Source of the DNA: Tetramitus jugosus
Lineage: Eukaryota > Heterolobosea > Eutetramitea > Acrasida > Vahlkampfiidae
Direction: 5' to 3'
Length of the DNA: 64,000 nt
Assembly (NCBI GenBank): GCA_937625935.1
Contig: OW569359.1
Span: forward strand, 248,001-312,000
Part shown: positions 1-9,833 of the stretch, piece by piece
Numbering within the stretch: position 1 is the stretch's first letter
Layout of the letters: each line of letters begins with the position of its first letter
The notes under the pieces: model-generated
Databases searched by the model: none
Seen by the model: only the letters and a program-made list of their open reading frames with translations
What the model was told of the DNA's origin: nothing
Position numbers and translations under genes: made by a program

Positions 1-814
1 CCACATCACCCATCTCCAAATGCACCACATCACCTACAACGAGATCCTTGACTGGTATTTGAGCCAAATGACCACCATCGCGCAACACTTTACAAGTCGG
101 TGGCAACATGTTTGAAATACTCTTCATGATTCTACCACTCATAAACTCTTGAACAATCTCGAATCCCGCATTAATGAAAATGACAATAATGAGAACAATG
201 CCTTGAACGAGATTGGTAATGTCCGGCTCAGGTTCACCCAATGGCTTATAGGCCAAAATGGACAAGATGGCAGCAGGCCACAATATCAAACAAAACCCAG
301 TACAAAAGTGACCCAAAAACTTTAGCACCTTTTTCAAGTAGTTTCTCTTTGGAGAAATGACATTCAATCCATCTTTTTTTCTCCGACTCTTCACTTGATA
401 GTCCGATAGACCCATGGAGAAATCGGCGATTTGATAATGAGATTTGACTTCATCTTCTGACATGAGATGATAGCTCTCGACAGGCACAACTGCAACCACT
501 TTTTCACTGCCCTTCTTTTTCTCATGATGACCACCACCACTCGCAGCAGTAGCAGCAGCAGGAAGAGTGAGTTTGACAGTAGGTCTTCTGGCTCTCTTCA
601 TTTGTTGCGCTTTTTGATGATAATCATCATCATTGTCATTGTAATCATTGTCATCATAGTTGATACTATTGTCTTTACTATTGTAGGACAAGAGTTGAAT
701 ATTGTGGCTACTGTTGTGGTGGTTGTCATTGTTGTTGTTGTCCATGGACACATAGTCTCCATCACCACCACTATTGTCGTCATTGTCATTCAAGCTCAAC
801 AAGGATTCATTCAT
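1..814 (-). CDS. P2C-type cation-transporting ATPase alpha subunit, N-terminal part (partial)
   Basis: This is the first 271 codons of a P-type ATPase whose remainder lies beyond the left edge. The ATG is at 814 and the frame stays open to base 1. Residues 1-70 are an Asn/Asp/His-rich acidic tail, followed by a basic segment and a segment matching the cation-ATPase N domain (SPKRNYLKKV, then CLILWPAAILSILAY as the first membrane helix). A second helix (IVLIIVIFINAGFEIVQEF) leads into the actuator region (IPVKDLVVGDVVHLEMGDV). This order and wording match the Na+/K+ and H+/K+ ATPase group (P2C) better than SERCA or plant H+-ATPases. The DKTGT phosphorylation site is off-window, so ion specificity cannot be judged. 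The 288 bases to the divergent aminopeptidase gene must contain both promoters. Confidence 0.85.
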   Translation of the reverse strand, partial: MNESLLSLNDNDDNSGGDGDYVSMDNNNNDNHHNSSHNIQLLSYNSKDNSINYDDNDYNDNDDDYHQKAQQMKRARRPTVKLTLPAAATAASGGGHHEKKKGSEKVVAVVPVESYHLMSEDEVKSHYQIADFSMGLSDYQVKSRRKKDGLNVISPKRNYLKKVLKFLGHFCTGFCLILWPAAILSILAYKPLGEPEPDITNLVQGIVLIIVIFINAGFEIVQEFMSGRIMKSISNMLPPTCKVLRDGGHLAQIPVKDLVVGDVVHLEMGDV

Positions 815-1102
815 GATTTACAAGTAGTAGTGCAATGTCGTCAGAATGAACTAATAGTTGTGAAAAAACAGAAAAAAGGATGATAAAGGAAAACAGGATG
901 CAAAGGCTATCAAACTTTCGAATTTGTTTTGTGCGGTCAGTGGGCTGTGGGTACACTGGGTGGGTGTGCGTAGTCTCCCTGCTGCCGATTCAGCGAACGC
1001 TGTCGGACACGGCAACATTCATTGAAATGGGGAAAATTCACAAACACGGAGAAATGGTGTAATTGTGCCACACAAAGTTGCGATCATCCAAACAACAAAA
1101 AC

Positions 1103-2890
1103 ATGACATCTATCATCAAGAGTGTTGATCTCGTGATTGGCGTCTCAAAAAACAAGAGTCTCAACAATCAAATTCAATTGACTAGCATTGGAGAGCAATG
1201 GTTGATCAACAACAATTCCCTTCCCTCATCCATCACGAGAAGCTTTCATCATTTGAATCAGTGCAAAATGATGCACAATGTCATGGATGATAACCTCAAT
1301 GGACTATTGTCCAATCATGCAATCGAATACTTGAAGAATAAGAATTATCAATTGAATCGCATTGTTTTAGTCTGTTATGCCACTGATGCCATTGATGGCA
1401 CTGATGAAGAACAAGATGAAAATGATAGAAATCACTACATTCGTCAACAATACTCATCTCTCTCATCCCATAATGACAATAATGACAATAATAATAATAA
1501 TGATATTGGAAATGCAAGAAATGCAGTGAATCATGCCATTCAATCACTCGTCAAGGACAGCAGTGAACAGGAGACTCAACATGTGTTGGTGGACACTAGT
1601 ATGATGACTAATATGGATCATGTTGAATCCTATGGTCAAATGATTCAACAAGTATCAGAAGGTGTTCATCTCATGAATTATCACTTTTATTTGCCTAAAC
1701 AACAACAAGAAGAAGAAACACAAGATTCTCAAAAAGAACAACAACAGGAAGAAGAAAAGAATGCAAAGACTATGCAATTTGAACCATTGTATGCGCCATC
1801 ATCTCAATCATCTCAATTGTTGAACACTCATTGGAAGAGAGGTATGATTTTTGCACACAATCAAAACTATGCTCGTTTCTTGCAAGAGTTGCCTGCCAAC
1901 TACTGTACTCCCCATCTGTTTTGTCAAATGGTGTTGTCCGATGTTATGAATGACAATCAAAATTTGTTGTTCAGTCAAGAGACAAGTACTACTACGAGTG
2001 CAGCAGTATCGGGAGCCACTGTCTTGATTCATGATAGACAGTGGGCCGAGTCACACAACATGAACTCATTCCTCAGTGTGTCCAACGGATCTGTTGAACC
2101 TCCATTTGTTCTCGAGTGTCAATACATGAACAACAAGAAGAATGGTGAGAATGATGCAATTGATTTGATTCTGGTTGGTAAGGGAGTCACATTCGATGCC
2201 GGTGGTCTCAGTCTCAAACCAGGTGCTGGCATGAAACTCATGAAGAGTGACATGGGTGGTGCTGCGACTGTTGTGGCTGTGTTTAGAGCTATTGTTCAAT
2301 TGCAACTTCCCATCAATGTCATTGCTGTGTGCATGATGGTGGAGAATATGATTGATTCTCGCGCGACTAGACCAGGTGACGTGATTACTGCATCCAACGG
2401 AAAGACCATTGAAGTAGACAATACAGATGCAGAAGGTCGATTGGCACTTGCTGATGGTTTGGTGTATGCCTCTAAGCGATCTCCACGCTACTTGGTTGAT
2501 ATGGCTACATTGACGGGAGCAATCGGTGTTGCGTTGAGTGATGCTGCCACTGGCTGTTTCACAACTACCAATCACATGTGGAATTTGTTTGAGAGAGCTT
2601 CCATTCAGTGCGATGATCTCTTTTGGAGAATGCCATTGTTCAGAGCTGCATACAAGAAGCAATTGCAGGCCTTATCCGCTGATTTGAACAATGTTGGTGG
2701 TCGTGCTGGTGGTGCATGTACTGCTGCTGCCTTTTTGGCTGAGTTTGTCGATTTTGACAAGGTGAAGCACTTTGCTCACTTGGATATTGCTGAAGTTGTA
2801 ATTCCTGAGGCAACTGGCGAGTGTGGCACTGGTAGATCCACTCGTACTGTCATTTCCTTTGTTGAATCATTGGTACAACAATCAAAATGA
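1103..2890 (+). CDS. Leucyl aminopeptidase, peptidase family M17
   Basis: A 595-residue single-exon gene for a cytosolic zinc exopeptidase that removes N-terminal amino acids, typically as a hexamer. The family signature NTDAEGRL is at about residues 440-447, and the catalytic-lysine region VGKGVTFDAGGLSLKPGAGM starts near 358. MKSDMGGAA and DMATLTGAIGVALSDAA also match M17. The metal ligands in these motifs (Lys, Asp, Asp, Asp, Glu) are all present, so it should be active. The N-terminal domain is divergent and has an Asn-rich run and a Gln/Glu-rich run (near 120-140 and 200-225). The open frame extends further upstream only through a non-ATG codon; the ATG at 1103 sits in an A-rich context (CAAAAAC) and is the best start. 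Confidence 0.93.
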   Translation: MTSIIKSVDLVIGVSKNKSLNNQIQLTSIGEQWLINNNSLPSSITRSFHHLNQCKMMHNVMDDNLNGLLSNHAIEYLKNKNYQLNRIVLVCYATDAIDGTDEEQDENDRNHYIRQQYSSLSSHNDNNDNNNNNDIGNARNAVNHAIQSLVKDSSEQETQHVLVDTSMMTNMDHVESYGQMIQQVSEGVHLMNYHFYLPKQQQEEETQDSQKEQQQEEEKNAKTMQFEPLYAPSSQSSQLLNTHWKRGMIFAHNQNYARFLQELPANYCTPHLFCQMVLSDVMNDNQNLLFSQETSTTTSAAVSGATVLIHDRQWAESHNMNSFLSVSNGSVEPPFVLECQYMNNKKNGENDAIDLILVGKGVTFDAGGLSLKPGAGMKLMKSDMGGAATVVAVFRAIVQLQLPINVIAVCMMVENMIDSRATRPGDVITASNGKTIEVDNTDAEGRLALADGLVYASKRSPRYLVDMATLTGAIGVALSDAATGCFTTTNHMWNLFERASIQCDDLFWRMPLFRAAYKKQLQALSADLNNVGGRAGGACTAAAFLAEFVDFDKVKHFAHLDIAEVVIPEATGECGTGRSTRTVISFVESLVQQSK

Positions 2891-3014
2891 GCACTCGGAT
2901 GCAATAAACACGATATCACCAATAGCAATCGAGCATTCGAAAAATATTTCTTACGGCCAACAATAACACTCGAAATCAATCATCCCGCAATAATGAACAA
3001 ACAACTTGATTAGC

Positions 3015-6000
3015 ATGAATCTCAATAAGCAAACAGAAGAAGATTACCTCCTTGTTTCCATAGAAGAGGTGTTCGAGCTAGATACAAGCGAACTGGAAAA
3101 GCAGCTCAAAAGGGTCCAAGTAGCCTTGTGTTTGAGCTCCTCAAATACATCGGAGCTGAAGATGATTGAGAGAACGATACAGGAGGAGTTGAACGAGAGA
3201 CAATCTACAGATAATCTGCTTTCTGCACTTTATTCAATGAAGAGCACGTATCAACCCACTCCTGTGGAAAAGAAGCACAGCTTCAAGGAAATCTCGACAT
3301 CTATTGAGTCGTTTCCGAAATGTCAGAAACGAACAATGCCTCTATGTGAACTTCCAACACTGAATATTTCAAAAGTAGACAGCAACATTGAAGAGGAAAG
3401 TATGATGAACGAACGAACAAAAATCGAGCAAGCTACCCCATTATTTATTCCACCTCTAAAACGAATTCTTCCTAATATCGTGAACAAATCCTCTCTCTAT
3501 CATATCACTGTGAGAAATTATGTTCCACTCCCCAGTCCAAAGAGAACGAAGAAGCGAAACGTCATAGCTACTGGAAGTAATATCAGCCTAGTCAAAACAG
3601 CAAGGCATAGAGGAAATGTCTCTTCAAGTGATACTCTTATGAAACAGAGACCACATACAACCAACGACTGGTTATCGAGAAAACATGTGAAGCGGAAGAT
3701 GTACGTGGCAAGAGATAGAGAGAAACTTATGTCGAACTCTGATGTTTCTGTTGGTAGTTGGTTGGTACGAGAAGATACAACTGACAACGATCCAACTCTC
3801 CATTCTACTGAAGGTCAACTCCCTGACATTGTAGAGTCGAATCCAGAAAACTCAATGTCAAATCATCTTTCTGAGTTTGACCTGGAATCTGTTGAGGAAG
3901 GTAGACAACAGGACACTCTAACTGAATTCATCTCAGGTGTAGAAGATGAACCTGCATTACAGGATGTTCAAAACAACTTCAGTAACACCTCTTTTCCTTC
4001 AGAATTCGACTTTCTCCCAGAATTAGTGGCAGAAACGTCTCATCCAGAAGAAAAGGATCAATTACATTCAACATATATCAACAGTTGTAATAGTTGCGAT
4101 CGAGTTCAGATTATCGGATACCGAGATGAAATGGAGAAAGGATCGCCCGCTCTAAGTGAAACTTTATCGGATGTCCACAAACATGAAGAAATACTCGAAG
4201 ACCCACAAAGAGAGAATAATCAATTTGAACATACGAACGAGCTTCCTTATCCAGCGGTAAACTTTAATAACGAAGTGAAAGTAGCATATGATCCAGTCGA
4301 TCATGAAATTATGAGTGTGAACAATTTCGTTACCCCTCATGTATCTCCCGAATGTAAATTACCTATTCAATCTGACGTCGTAGCTGACATAAAGTATGAT
4401 AAGAAGGATCATGGGGCTTTGTTACTCATGAACAATGATCAAACCAACGACCTTTCTTATAAGGTAAATTCTACGAACGATAAGGACATAACCTTCGAGG
4501 GGCAAATAACAATCAAAGAGCGACAGAATACGTTGATGAAAGATGTCTCAGTCAGCATCCCTGTATATGCAGACTATTCGCCATTCTTTCCGAATCTATT
4601 CTCTATCATGTCTCGTTTCTTCAATCACTCCCAAAGCTTTCTATCTCAAGGAAATCCTCCTCAGTCACAAAAGGGAAAATGGAAGAAAAAGACTAACTTT
4701 GATGCCAGACAATCGAAACAGTATATTAGAGAAATGACGTTTCTGGTTGAACGCTGGCTGAAGGAAGCCCAAGATACAACTGGAGAGAGTGATGCATCGA
4801 AAATTTGTAGAGTACAGGGAAGAGATGAAGTGACAGAGATTCTTCATTCTGCAACGTCCCAATTCAATGGTGATCGAGAAGAACATTGGATGACTACCAA
4901 CTCAGATATAGATTGTTGGAATATTTTTTGGTCATGGTCTTCACAAGTGAAAGTTGACCGAACCAAACTCTTTGTCTTCCAACTCTTCAATCACTTCCCA
5001 AACGCAAAACAACTCACTCGGAAGGACCTACTGGTATGTCACGAATTCATTCTTTCTTCCTAACTTAGTTGAGCTAACTCTCTGATTTTATGTAACAAGA
5101 ATAAGCACATCTCAAGATTTCAAAAGATACACGGAAGAATTGGACTAGGATATGATATTATCCCTTCTTCCTATGTACTTCCGAACGACTACGTTCAATT
5201 CTTGGAACACTTTGCTGCTATTCAGAATGAACAACAGAATGGCGCTGCACATCCTAACTCCGAGTTGAATATCTGGATTATTAAACCTGTCGGGATGAGT
5301 AGAGGGAGAGGAATCACGCTAATGAATGATATTTCTCAATTGAATTACAATTGCAATGTTGTCATTCAAAAATACATTGAGAGGCCCTTGTTGTTAAGAG
5401 GCGGAAAGAAGTTCGATCTACGCATCTACGTTCTCGTTACTCGATTTGCTCCCTTGGAAGCGTTCATCTATCGAGAGGGTTTTGCACGGTTTGCCAGTGA
5501 AAAGTACACGACCAAGATTGAACACTTGGACAACAAGTTTATCCATTTGACCAATACTGCCATTCAAGACTATTTTTGTGATGAAGCTGATAGAACAATG
5601 GACACTAAATGCACATTGGAGGATTTAAAGTATTTGTTAGACAGATGCGACATTGACTTCGAAATTCTCTGGGACCACATTGTGAATACTGTCTTAAAAT
5701 CATTGTGTATTGTTGAGCAATCCATTGTAGGAAGCCCCAACAACAGCAATACTAGTAACCCACACCCCCTTGGTTTCATCAATAGCTTCGAACTCTATGG
5801 TTATGATATTTTGTTTGATCAAGAATTGAAACCTTGGTTAATAGAGGTGAATGCATCACCCAGCATGGAGTGCAACATTGCAATTGACCATTCAGTGAAA
5901 ATTCCATTGATCCGAGACACGATTCACTTATTAGATCCATTGTATTGTAACATGAATCAACTCAAAGACATTTTACAATCAATGAATGCCACGTCATCAT

Positions 6001-6161
6001 CATCATCATCCATCATTACCAAGAACACCAACAAGCACCTGCATCAAATCTTCAATGGAAAACTACCGAGAGCCTATGGACAATTACCGAGTCACATGGG
6101 CATGTACGAACGAATTGCACCATCCAAATCATATGATACACTGAAACGATCCACAGTGTAA
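3015..6161 (+). CDS. Tubulin tyrosine ligase-like protein (TTLL1/TTLL9 type), two exons
   Basis: Exons 3015-5033 and 5100-6161 join in phase 0 across a 66-base intron (GTATGT...ACAAG) to give 1026 residues. Residues 1 to about 620 are a poorly conserved, polar and probably disordered extension. The ligase domain begins with a WNIFWSWSS block near 635, then NHFPNAKQLTRKDLL directly before the splice site. It continues in exon 2 with IIKPVGMSRGRGI (ATP-grasp lysine loop), KKFDLRIYVLV, HLTNTAIQDY and PWLIEVNASPS (Mg2+/ATP Glu-Asn). The wording is closest to TTLL1 and TTLL9, which polyglutamylate axonemal tubulin; substrate is inferred. The 600-residue N-terminal extension is much longer than in those animal proteins. 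It fits a flagellate and shares the window with other axoneme genes. The true ATG is at 3015. Confidence 0.93.
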
Positions 6162-6343
6162 ACGATTGAGATCTGGGATATTCAAGTGTGTGTGCGTGAG
6201 CTCCATCAAGGTGCCCCACCCACATCATACATCATCCCTGGTCCATTTGTGAAAAAAAAAACACAAAGCAAAACACAAAATCGACTCCCATCCCATTAAT
6301 TGTACAATTCACACCACACACACACATACATGTGCATGTGATT

Positions 6344-6361
6344 TTATTATTATTATTATTA
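6344..6361. repeat. TTA trinucleotide microsatellite
   Basis: A short uninterrupted TTA run lies between the convergent ends of the TTLL and light-chain genes, next to a CA-rich stretch at about 6312-6327. It is ordinary intergenic low complexity in this AT-rich genome. Confidence 0.8.
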
Positions 6362-6408
6362 GTATTCTTATTCGAATGTGTCTCGATCGAAATAACAATA
6401 ATAATGCT

Positions 6409-6855
6409 TTAGTTCTTTGGCATGATTTGAGCAATGAACATTTCATAGTTCAACAATCCCTCGTCATTGATATCAGCATCTCTCAACAACATGTCCACTT
6501 CTTCAGTAGTCATCTTCTCGCCCAGTGTAGTCAACACGTGTCTCAACTCTGAAACACTAATGTATCCGTTGCCTTCCTTGTCAAACAACTTGAAACAGTC
6601 CTTGACCAAATCAATACGATCACCATCGAATGGCTTCTCGTCCAACACGGTCAAGAATTGGTTGAGAGAAATGGTGCCAGCATTGGTAGGGTCAATCTTT
6701 TTTTGCAATTCAATCACTTGTCTATCGGTAGGGTTTCTTCCGACAGCTCTGATCAATGAACCCAACTCTTCAGTTGGAATCTTGTCCTTGCCCTTGCTGT
6801 ACAGGTTGAATGCTTGCTTTACATCATCTAATTGATCAGTTGTTAGTCTTGACAT
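6409..6855 (-). CDS. EF-hand protein, myosin essential light chain-like
   Basis: A 148-residue calmodulin-superfamily protein with four EF-hand-length units. Only the third loop (DKEGNGYISVSE, about residues 93-104) keeps the full set of acidic calcium ligands; the others are degenerate. The phrase IRAVGRNPT (about 37-45) after a degraded first loop is typical of myosin essential light chains (RALGxNPT), and the lack of calcium ligands in loop 1 also fits. It would bind the first IQ motif of a myosin neck in the amoeboid actin system. An unconventional calmodulin-like protein is the alternative. It is intronless, starts at the ATG at 6855, and converges with the TTLL gene. Confidence 0.85.
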   Translation of the reverse strand: MSRLTTDQLDDVKQAFNLYSKGKDKIPTEELGSLIRAVGRNPTDRQVIELQKKIDPTNAGTISLNQFLTVLDEKPFDGDRIDLVKDCFKLFDKEGNGYISVSELRHVLTTLGEKMTTEEVDMLLRDADINDEGLLNYEMFIAQIMPKN

Positions 6856-7246
6856 GTTGATATTTGTTTGTTGTTGTTTGTTGGTTGTTTGTTGGGTAGA
6901 TGGGTGGAGTTGTTTGTTTTTGAGTGTTTTTTTGTTAAGCTGCAGTGTAAGTGATGAGAAGATTCGTACTGGGCCAAGATGCTGGGCGGTGGATTGTGCT
7001 TGTCACACAAGCACTTGTCAAAAAAAGACGTTTGATAGGTGCACCGTTTGATTGATGGCCGTTGAAAGATTCGGAGAAATTGAATTGGACATTGGCGCGA
7101 ATGGAATGAAATTTACAGCAAATCGCTCTCTTCTCCGATCGTTTTTCAGAAGAGAAAATGAGAACCAGCACACATCGTAAGAAACGTGAGTGATTTTACT
7201 GAGAGGGATTCACTTTTTTAGTTCCATCCAACATTGACAAGGAAAC
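6856..7246. other. Intergenic, divergent promoter region
   Basis: This 391-base stretch separates two genes transcribed away from each other (light chain and Piercer-like). It is rich in T/G runs next to the light-chain start. I see no conserved open frame, RNA gene or clear TATA box; it presumably holds both promoters and 5' leaders. Confidence 0.5.
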
Positions 7247-7822
7247 ATGAACATTCCATATCACACGACAACGAACAGAAACAAGACTTATAGCTTGGAT
7301 CATGATGAAGGAGGAGATTACAGAAGAGGCGATCCATACGAAAAATCGGAACATTCAATGACCAGAGAACATGAAGAAATTATCAATGGTTCACTTCAGT
7401 ATGTGAATAAAAGATTTGATAGGATGCAACAAGATGCCAACAACATGTACAATATGCATAACAATTCTCATGTCCAATCTCAAATGAATCAAATCCAATC
7501 GAGGCAGCAACAATTGGAAAATGAAAAGAGGGAACAGTTGAAAGAGGACACGAGAGACTATCTCAACAAGCACACTAGAACTGGTACCGGGATTAAGGGA
7601 AGAGATCACCCATTGTACAAGACTACCAACAACCACTATGGGGCAAAGGAGACCTCTCAGCTACACAAGAGCAATCAATACCACGGACAGAATGGATTCT
7701 TTACCAAGGAATTTGTGGGTGGAATGTACCGAAATCACAGCCTCAACACCAATCGCACAAGAAACAGCACTCTCAAGGATCCATCATTCGGTAACAATGA
7801 AATCTTTGAACATGGCATCTAA
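7247..7822 (+). CDS. Probable Piercer-like microtubule inner protein
   Basis: A 191-residue, very polar single-exon protein. A central helix (about 45-110) is rich in Gln, Asn and charged residues. The C-terminal block reads HPLYKTTNNHYGAKE (about 123-137), then FFTKEFVGGMYRNHSLNT (about 151-168). The pattern of Tyr-x-Thr-x-Asn-x-x-Tyr-Gly, followed by a Phe-rich strand, GGMYRN and SLNT resembles PIERCE1/PIERCE2 (C9orf116/C15orf65), proteins that sit inside the ciliary doublet near outer-arm dynein docking sites. That would fit the neighbouring tubulin ligase. The identification rests on motif memory, not on a search, so it may instead be an unrelated lineage protein. The ATG at 7247 has an A-rich context (GGAAAC). 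Confidence 0.55.
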   Translation: MNIPYHTTTNRNKTYSLDHDEGGDYRRGDPYEKSEHSMTREHEEIINGSLQYVNKRFDRMQQDANNMYNMHNNSHVQSQMNQIQSRQQQLENEKREQLKEDTRDYLNKHTRTGTGIKGRDHPLYKTTNNHYGAKETSQLHKSNQYHGQNGFFTKEFVGGMYRNHSLNTNRTRNSTLKDPSFGNNEIFEHGI

Positions 7823-8013
7823 CGTTAGAAATAAATTGTTCGTTGTATCTTCTCCACAGGTGAATCCACAGAATGTCCCAGACGCATTTCAGAAAAGAAA
7901 CCTTCAACCAAACTAAAAAAACAACGAAAAAAACTGCGACAGTTTTTCACAATCCCGGCAAAAAACAGAAAGAAAAAAAAACAAATCAAACTACAATCAC
8001 ACAAATATTGATC

Positions 8014-9066
8014 ATGTCTGCTGTTGACGCATCACAATTGGGTCTCGATTTGACCAAGAAGCCAAAGAAAACAAAGTCCTCCTCGACTGCTGCTGCCGCA
8101 GATGGTGAAAAAAAGAAGAAAAAGTCTTCCACCAAGAAGACTGTTGCAGTGGATGAACAAGAATTGATTCAAATTGAACAATCATCTGTATGTGTCTCTC
8201 GCACTTGATCCATGTGTATTCTTTTTTTTCTCCATTGATTATTCACTGACCCAATTCTGAATACACAAAAAAATACAAAAAAAATACACAAAAAATTACA
8301 AAACAACAATACAAAAAAAAATACACAATCATCATCAATTCAACAATACAAACAGCTATTCAATGCAGAGACTGCAGAAGTGAGAAGCAAGAAACAAATC
8401 AAGGAACAAGATGATGCCATTTTTGTTCCATTGTCTGCTGATGAGTTGGAAGAAGTGATTGAATTGATTGATGCACTCTCTACCACCACCACCAACAACA
8501 ACAACTCTCATGGTGCTGATGGTGACTTGTTGGATGGTGGTGGTGACTCTGCTGAAGCCACATGGTTAGACTCTGACAGAGACTACTACTATCCAGAGTT
8601 GTTGGGACGTATCACTGACATGCTCAGAAGAAACAATCCAGAATTGTCTGGCACGAGAGCCAAAAAGATTAGAATGAAGATTCCACAAGTGGCCAAAGAC
8701 GGTCCAAAAAAGACTGTTTTTATCAACTTTGCAGAAATTTGTCAGAATTTGAACAGACAACAGGAGCATGTCATGACATTCTTGACTGCTGAATTGGGTA
8801 CCAATGGTACTACTGACAGCAACCATCGATTGACTGTCAAGGGTTCATTCAGAGGCAAGGACATTGAAAGTGTGCTCAGAAAGTACATTTCAGAGTATGT
8901 TGTGTGCCGCGTGTGTGGCAGTCTCGAAACATCTCTCAGCAGAGATGCCAACACTCGTCTCTACTCTCTCAGCTGCACCAGTTGTGGAGCCAGTAGAACT
9001 GTTTCTGCAGTCAAGCAGGGTTACATGGCCAACATTGTTCCACGTAAGCGTAGAGCTGCACCATAA
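8014..9066 (+). CDS. EIF2S2: Translation initiation factor eIF2 beta subunit, two exons
   Basis: Exons 8014-8187 and 8356-9066 join in phase 0 over a 168-base A-rich intron (GTATGT...AACAG), giving 294 residues. Exon 1 has lysine blocks (about 16-21 and 34-40) like the polylysine K-boxes that bind eIF5 and eIF2B-epsilon. Exon 2 carries the conserved core: KIRMKIPQVAKDGPKKT, FINFAEICQNLNRQQEHVMT, FLTAELGTNG, and a C-terminal zinc ribbon (CRVC...CTSC). This is the eIF2 subunit that helps deliver initiator Met-tRNA to the 40S subunit. It is shorter than the human protein (333), mostly in the N-terminal tail, and has only about two K-boxes. An Asn/Thr-rich run near residues 90-110 is local low complexity. 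Confidence 0.95.
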
Positions 9067-9833
9067 ATAAATATCTCGTATGAGCAGTGCTATTATATTC
9101 ATGTCCCGTATTAATCACACTGTCATTCCTTTCTCAGAGTGGTCATTCTGAAACTTCAATCTGAGAACTCTTCGTGCATTGAGGTGCGAGCTGAGTCATG
9201 TTGTTCATCAAGTAATGTTCGAGAGTGAGAGGGGATAGCTTGGAACATGCTTTGATCCTCTCCAATACATTGTCAACACTAGCTGAACGAATGTCGCCAG
9301 ATCGCAAATGGAACAATCTTTGCGATTCAAGACCGACATCACATTGAAAAGTAGTGGCAGACAAGGAGGACAGCTGAAAATAATTCGATGATCATCACAT
9401 ACGAATCAACATAAATAAAAATTATTAATAATTTAAGAAAAGTAAAATGTTTCTTAACACATATTCATTTATTTTCTTCATATTTAATTTAGATCCATAT
9501 TACAGTACTGTATAGTAGGACAGTTAATTTTTATTATGATCACGAATTTAATTGTAAATCCAGTTTGATTTATTAAGCATTTCCTAATACCATGAACGTT
9601 ATCCTGTCCCACCAATGGTGTTTCTGCTTCTTGAAGAAGTGATCGTGGTTTTTTTTGTTGTTTGTCATCTTTTCTTTGTTTGTTTCAGCTCATGCACGAA
9701 ACACGGCCGAATCACTCACGAACTCACCAGAAAGCAACTCGCTCGATACTTGGTCAACAGTAAGTGTTTGCATCTTAATTGGTGTTGCGTTTACAGGTTA
9801 AATCAACATTTATTCAGGTGGTTCTCTGTCCAC
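9067..9833. other. AT-rich gap with orphan splice-like signals
   Basis: This 767-base gap between the eIF2-beta and amine oxidase genes has no assignable gene. Bases about 9380-9600 are markedly AT-rich and carry no long open frame. Flanking it are two exon-like segments on opposite strands: 9143-9373 minus (acceptor TTATTTTCAG, open to a stop) and 9689-9759 plus (acceptor TTTGTTTCAG, donor GTAAGT). They cannot belong to one gene. It could be a decayed gene, a non-coding transcript or chance. Confidence 0.4.
9143..9373 (-). other. Possible terminal exon or gene fragment, unknown
   Basis: On the minus strand a good acceptor (TTATTTTCAG) is followed by 76 codons and a stop. The composition looks protein-like (for example SQRLFHLRSGDIRSASVDN and LERIKACSKLSPLTLEHYL), unlike the low-complexity shadow frames elsewhere. 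I cannot find an upstream exon with an ATG in phase. It may be the remnant of a degraded gene or the last exon of an unrecognised one. I do not recognise the sequence. Confidence 0.25.

Noticed and set aside
467-883. 138-residue plus-strand frame rich in Ile/Val
   Set aside because: It is the antisense of the Asn/Asp-rich start of the P-type ATPase and has no coding character of its own.
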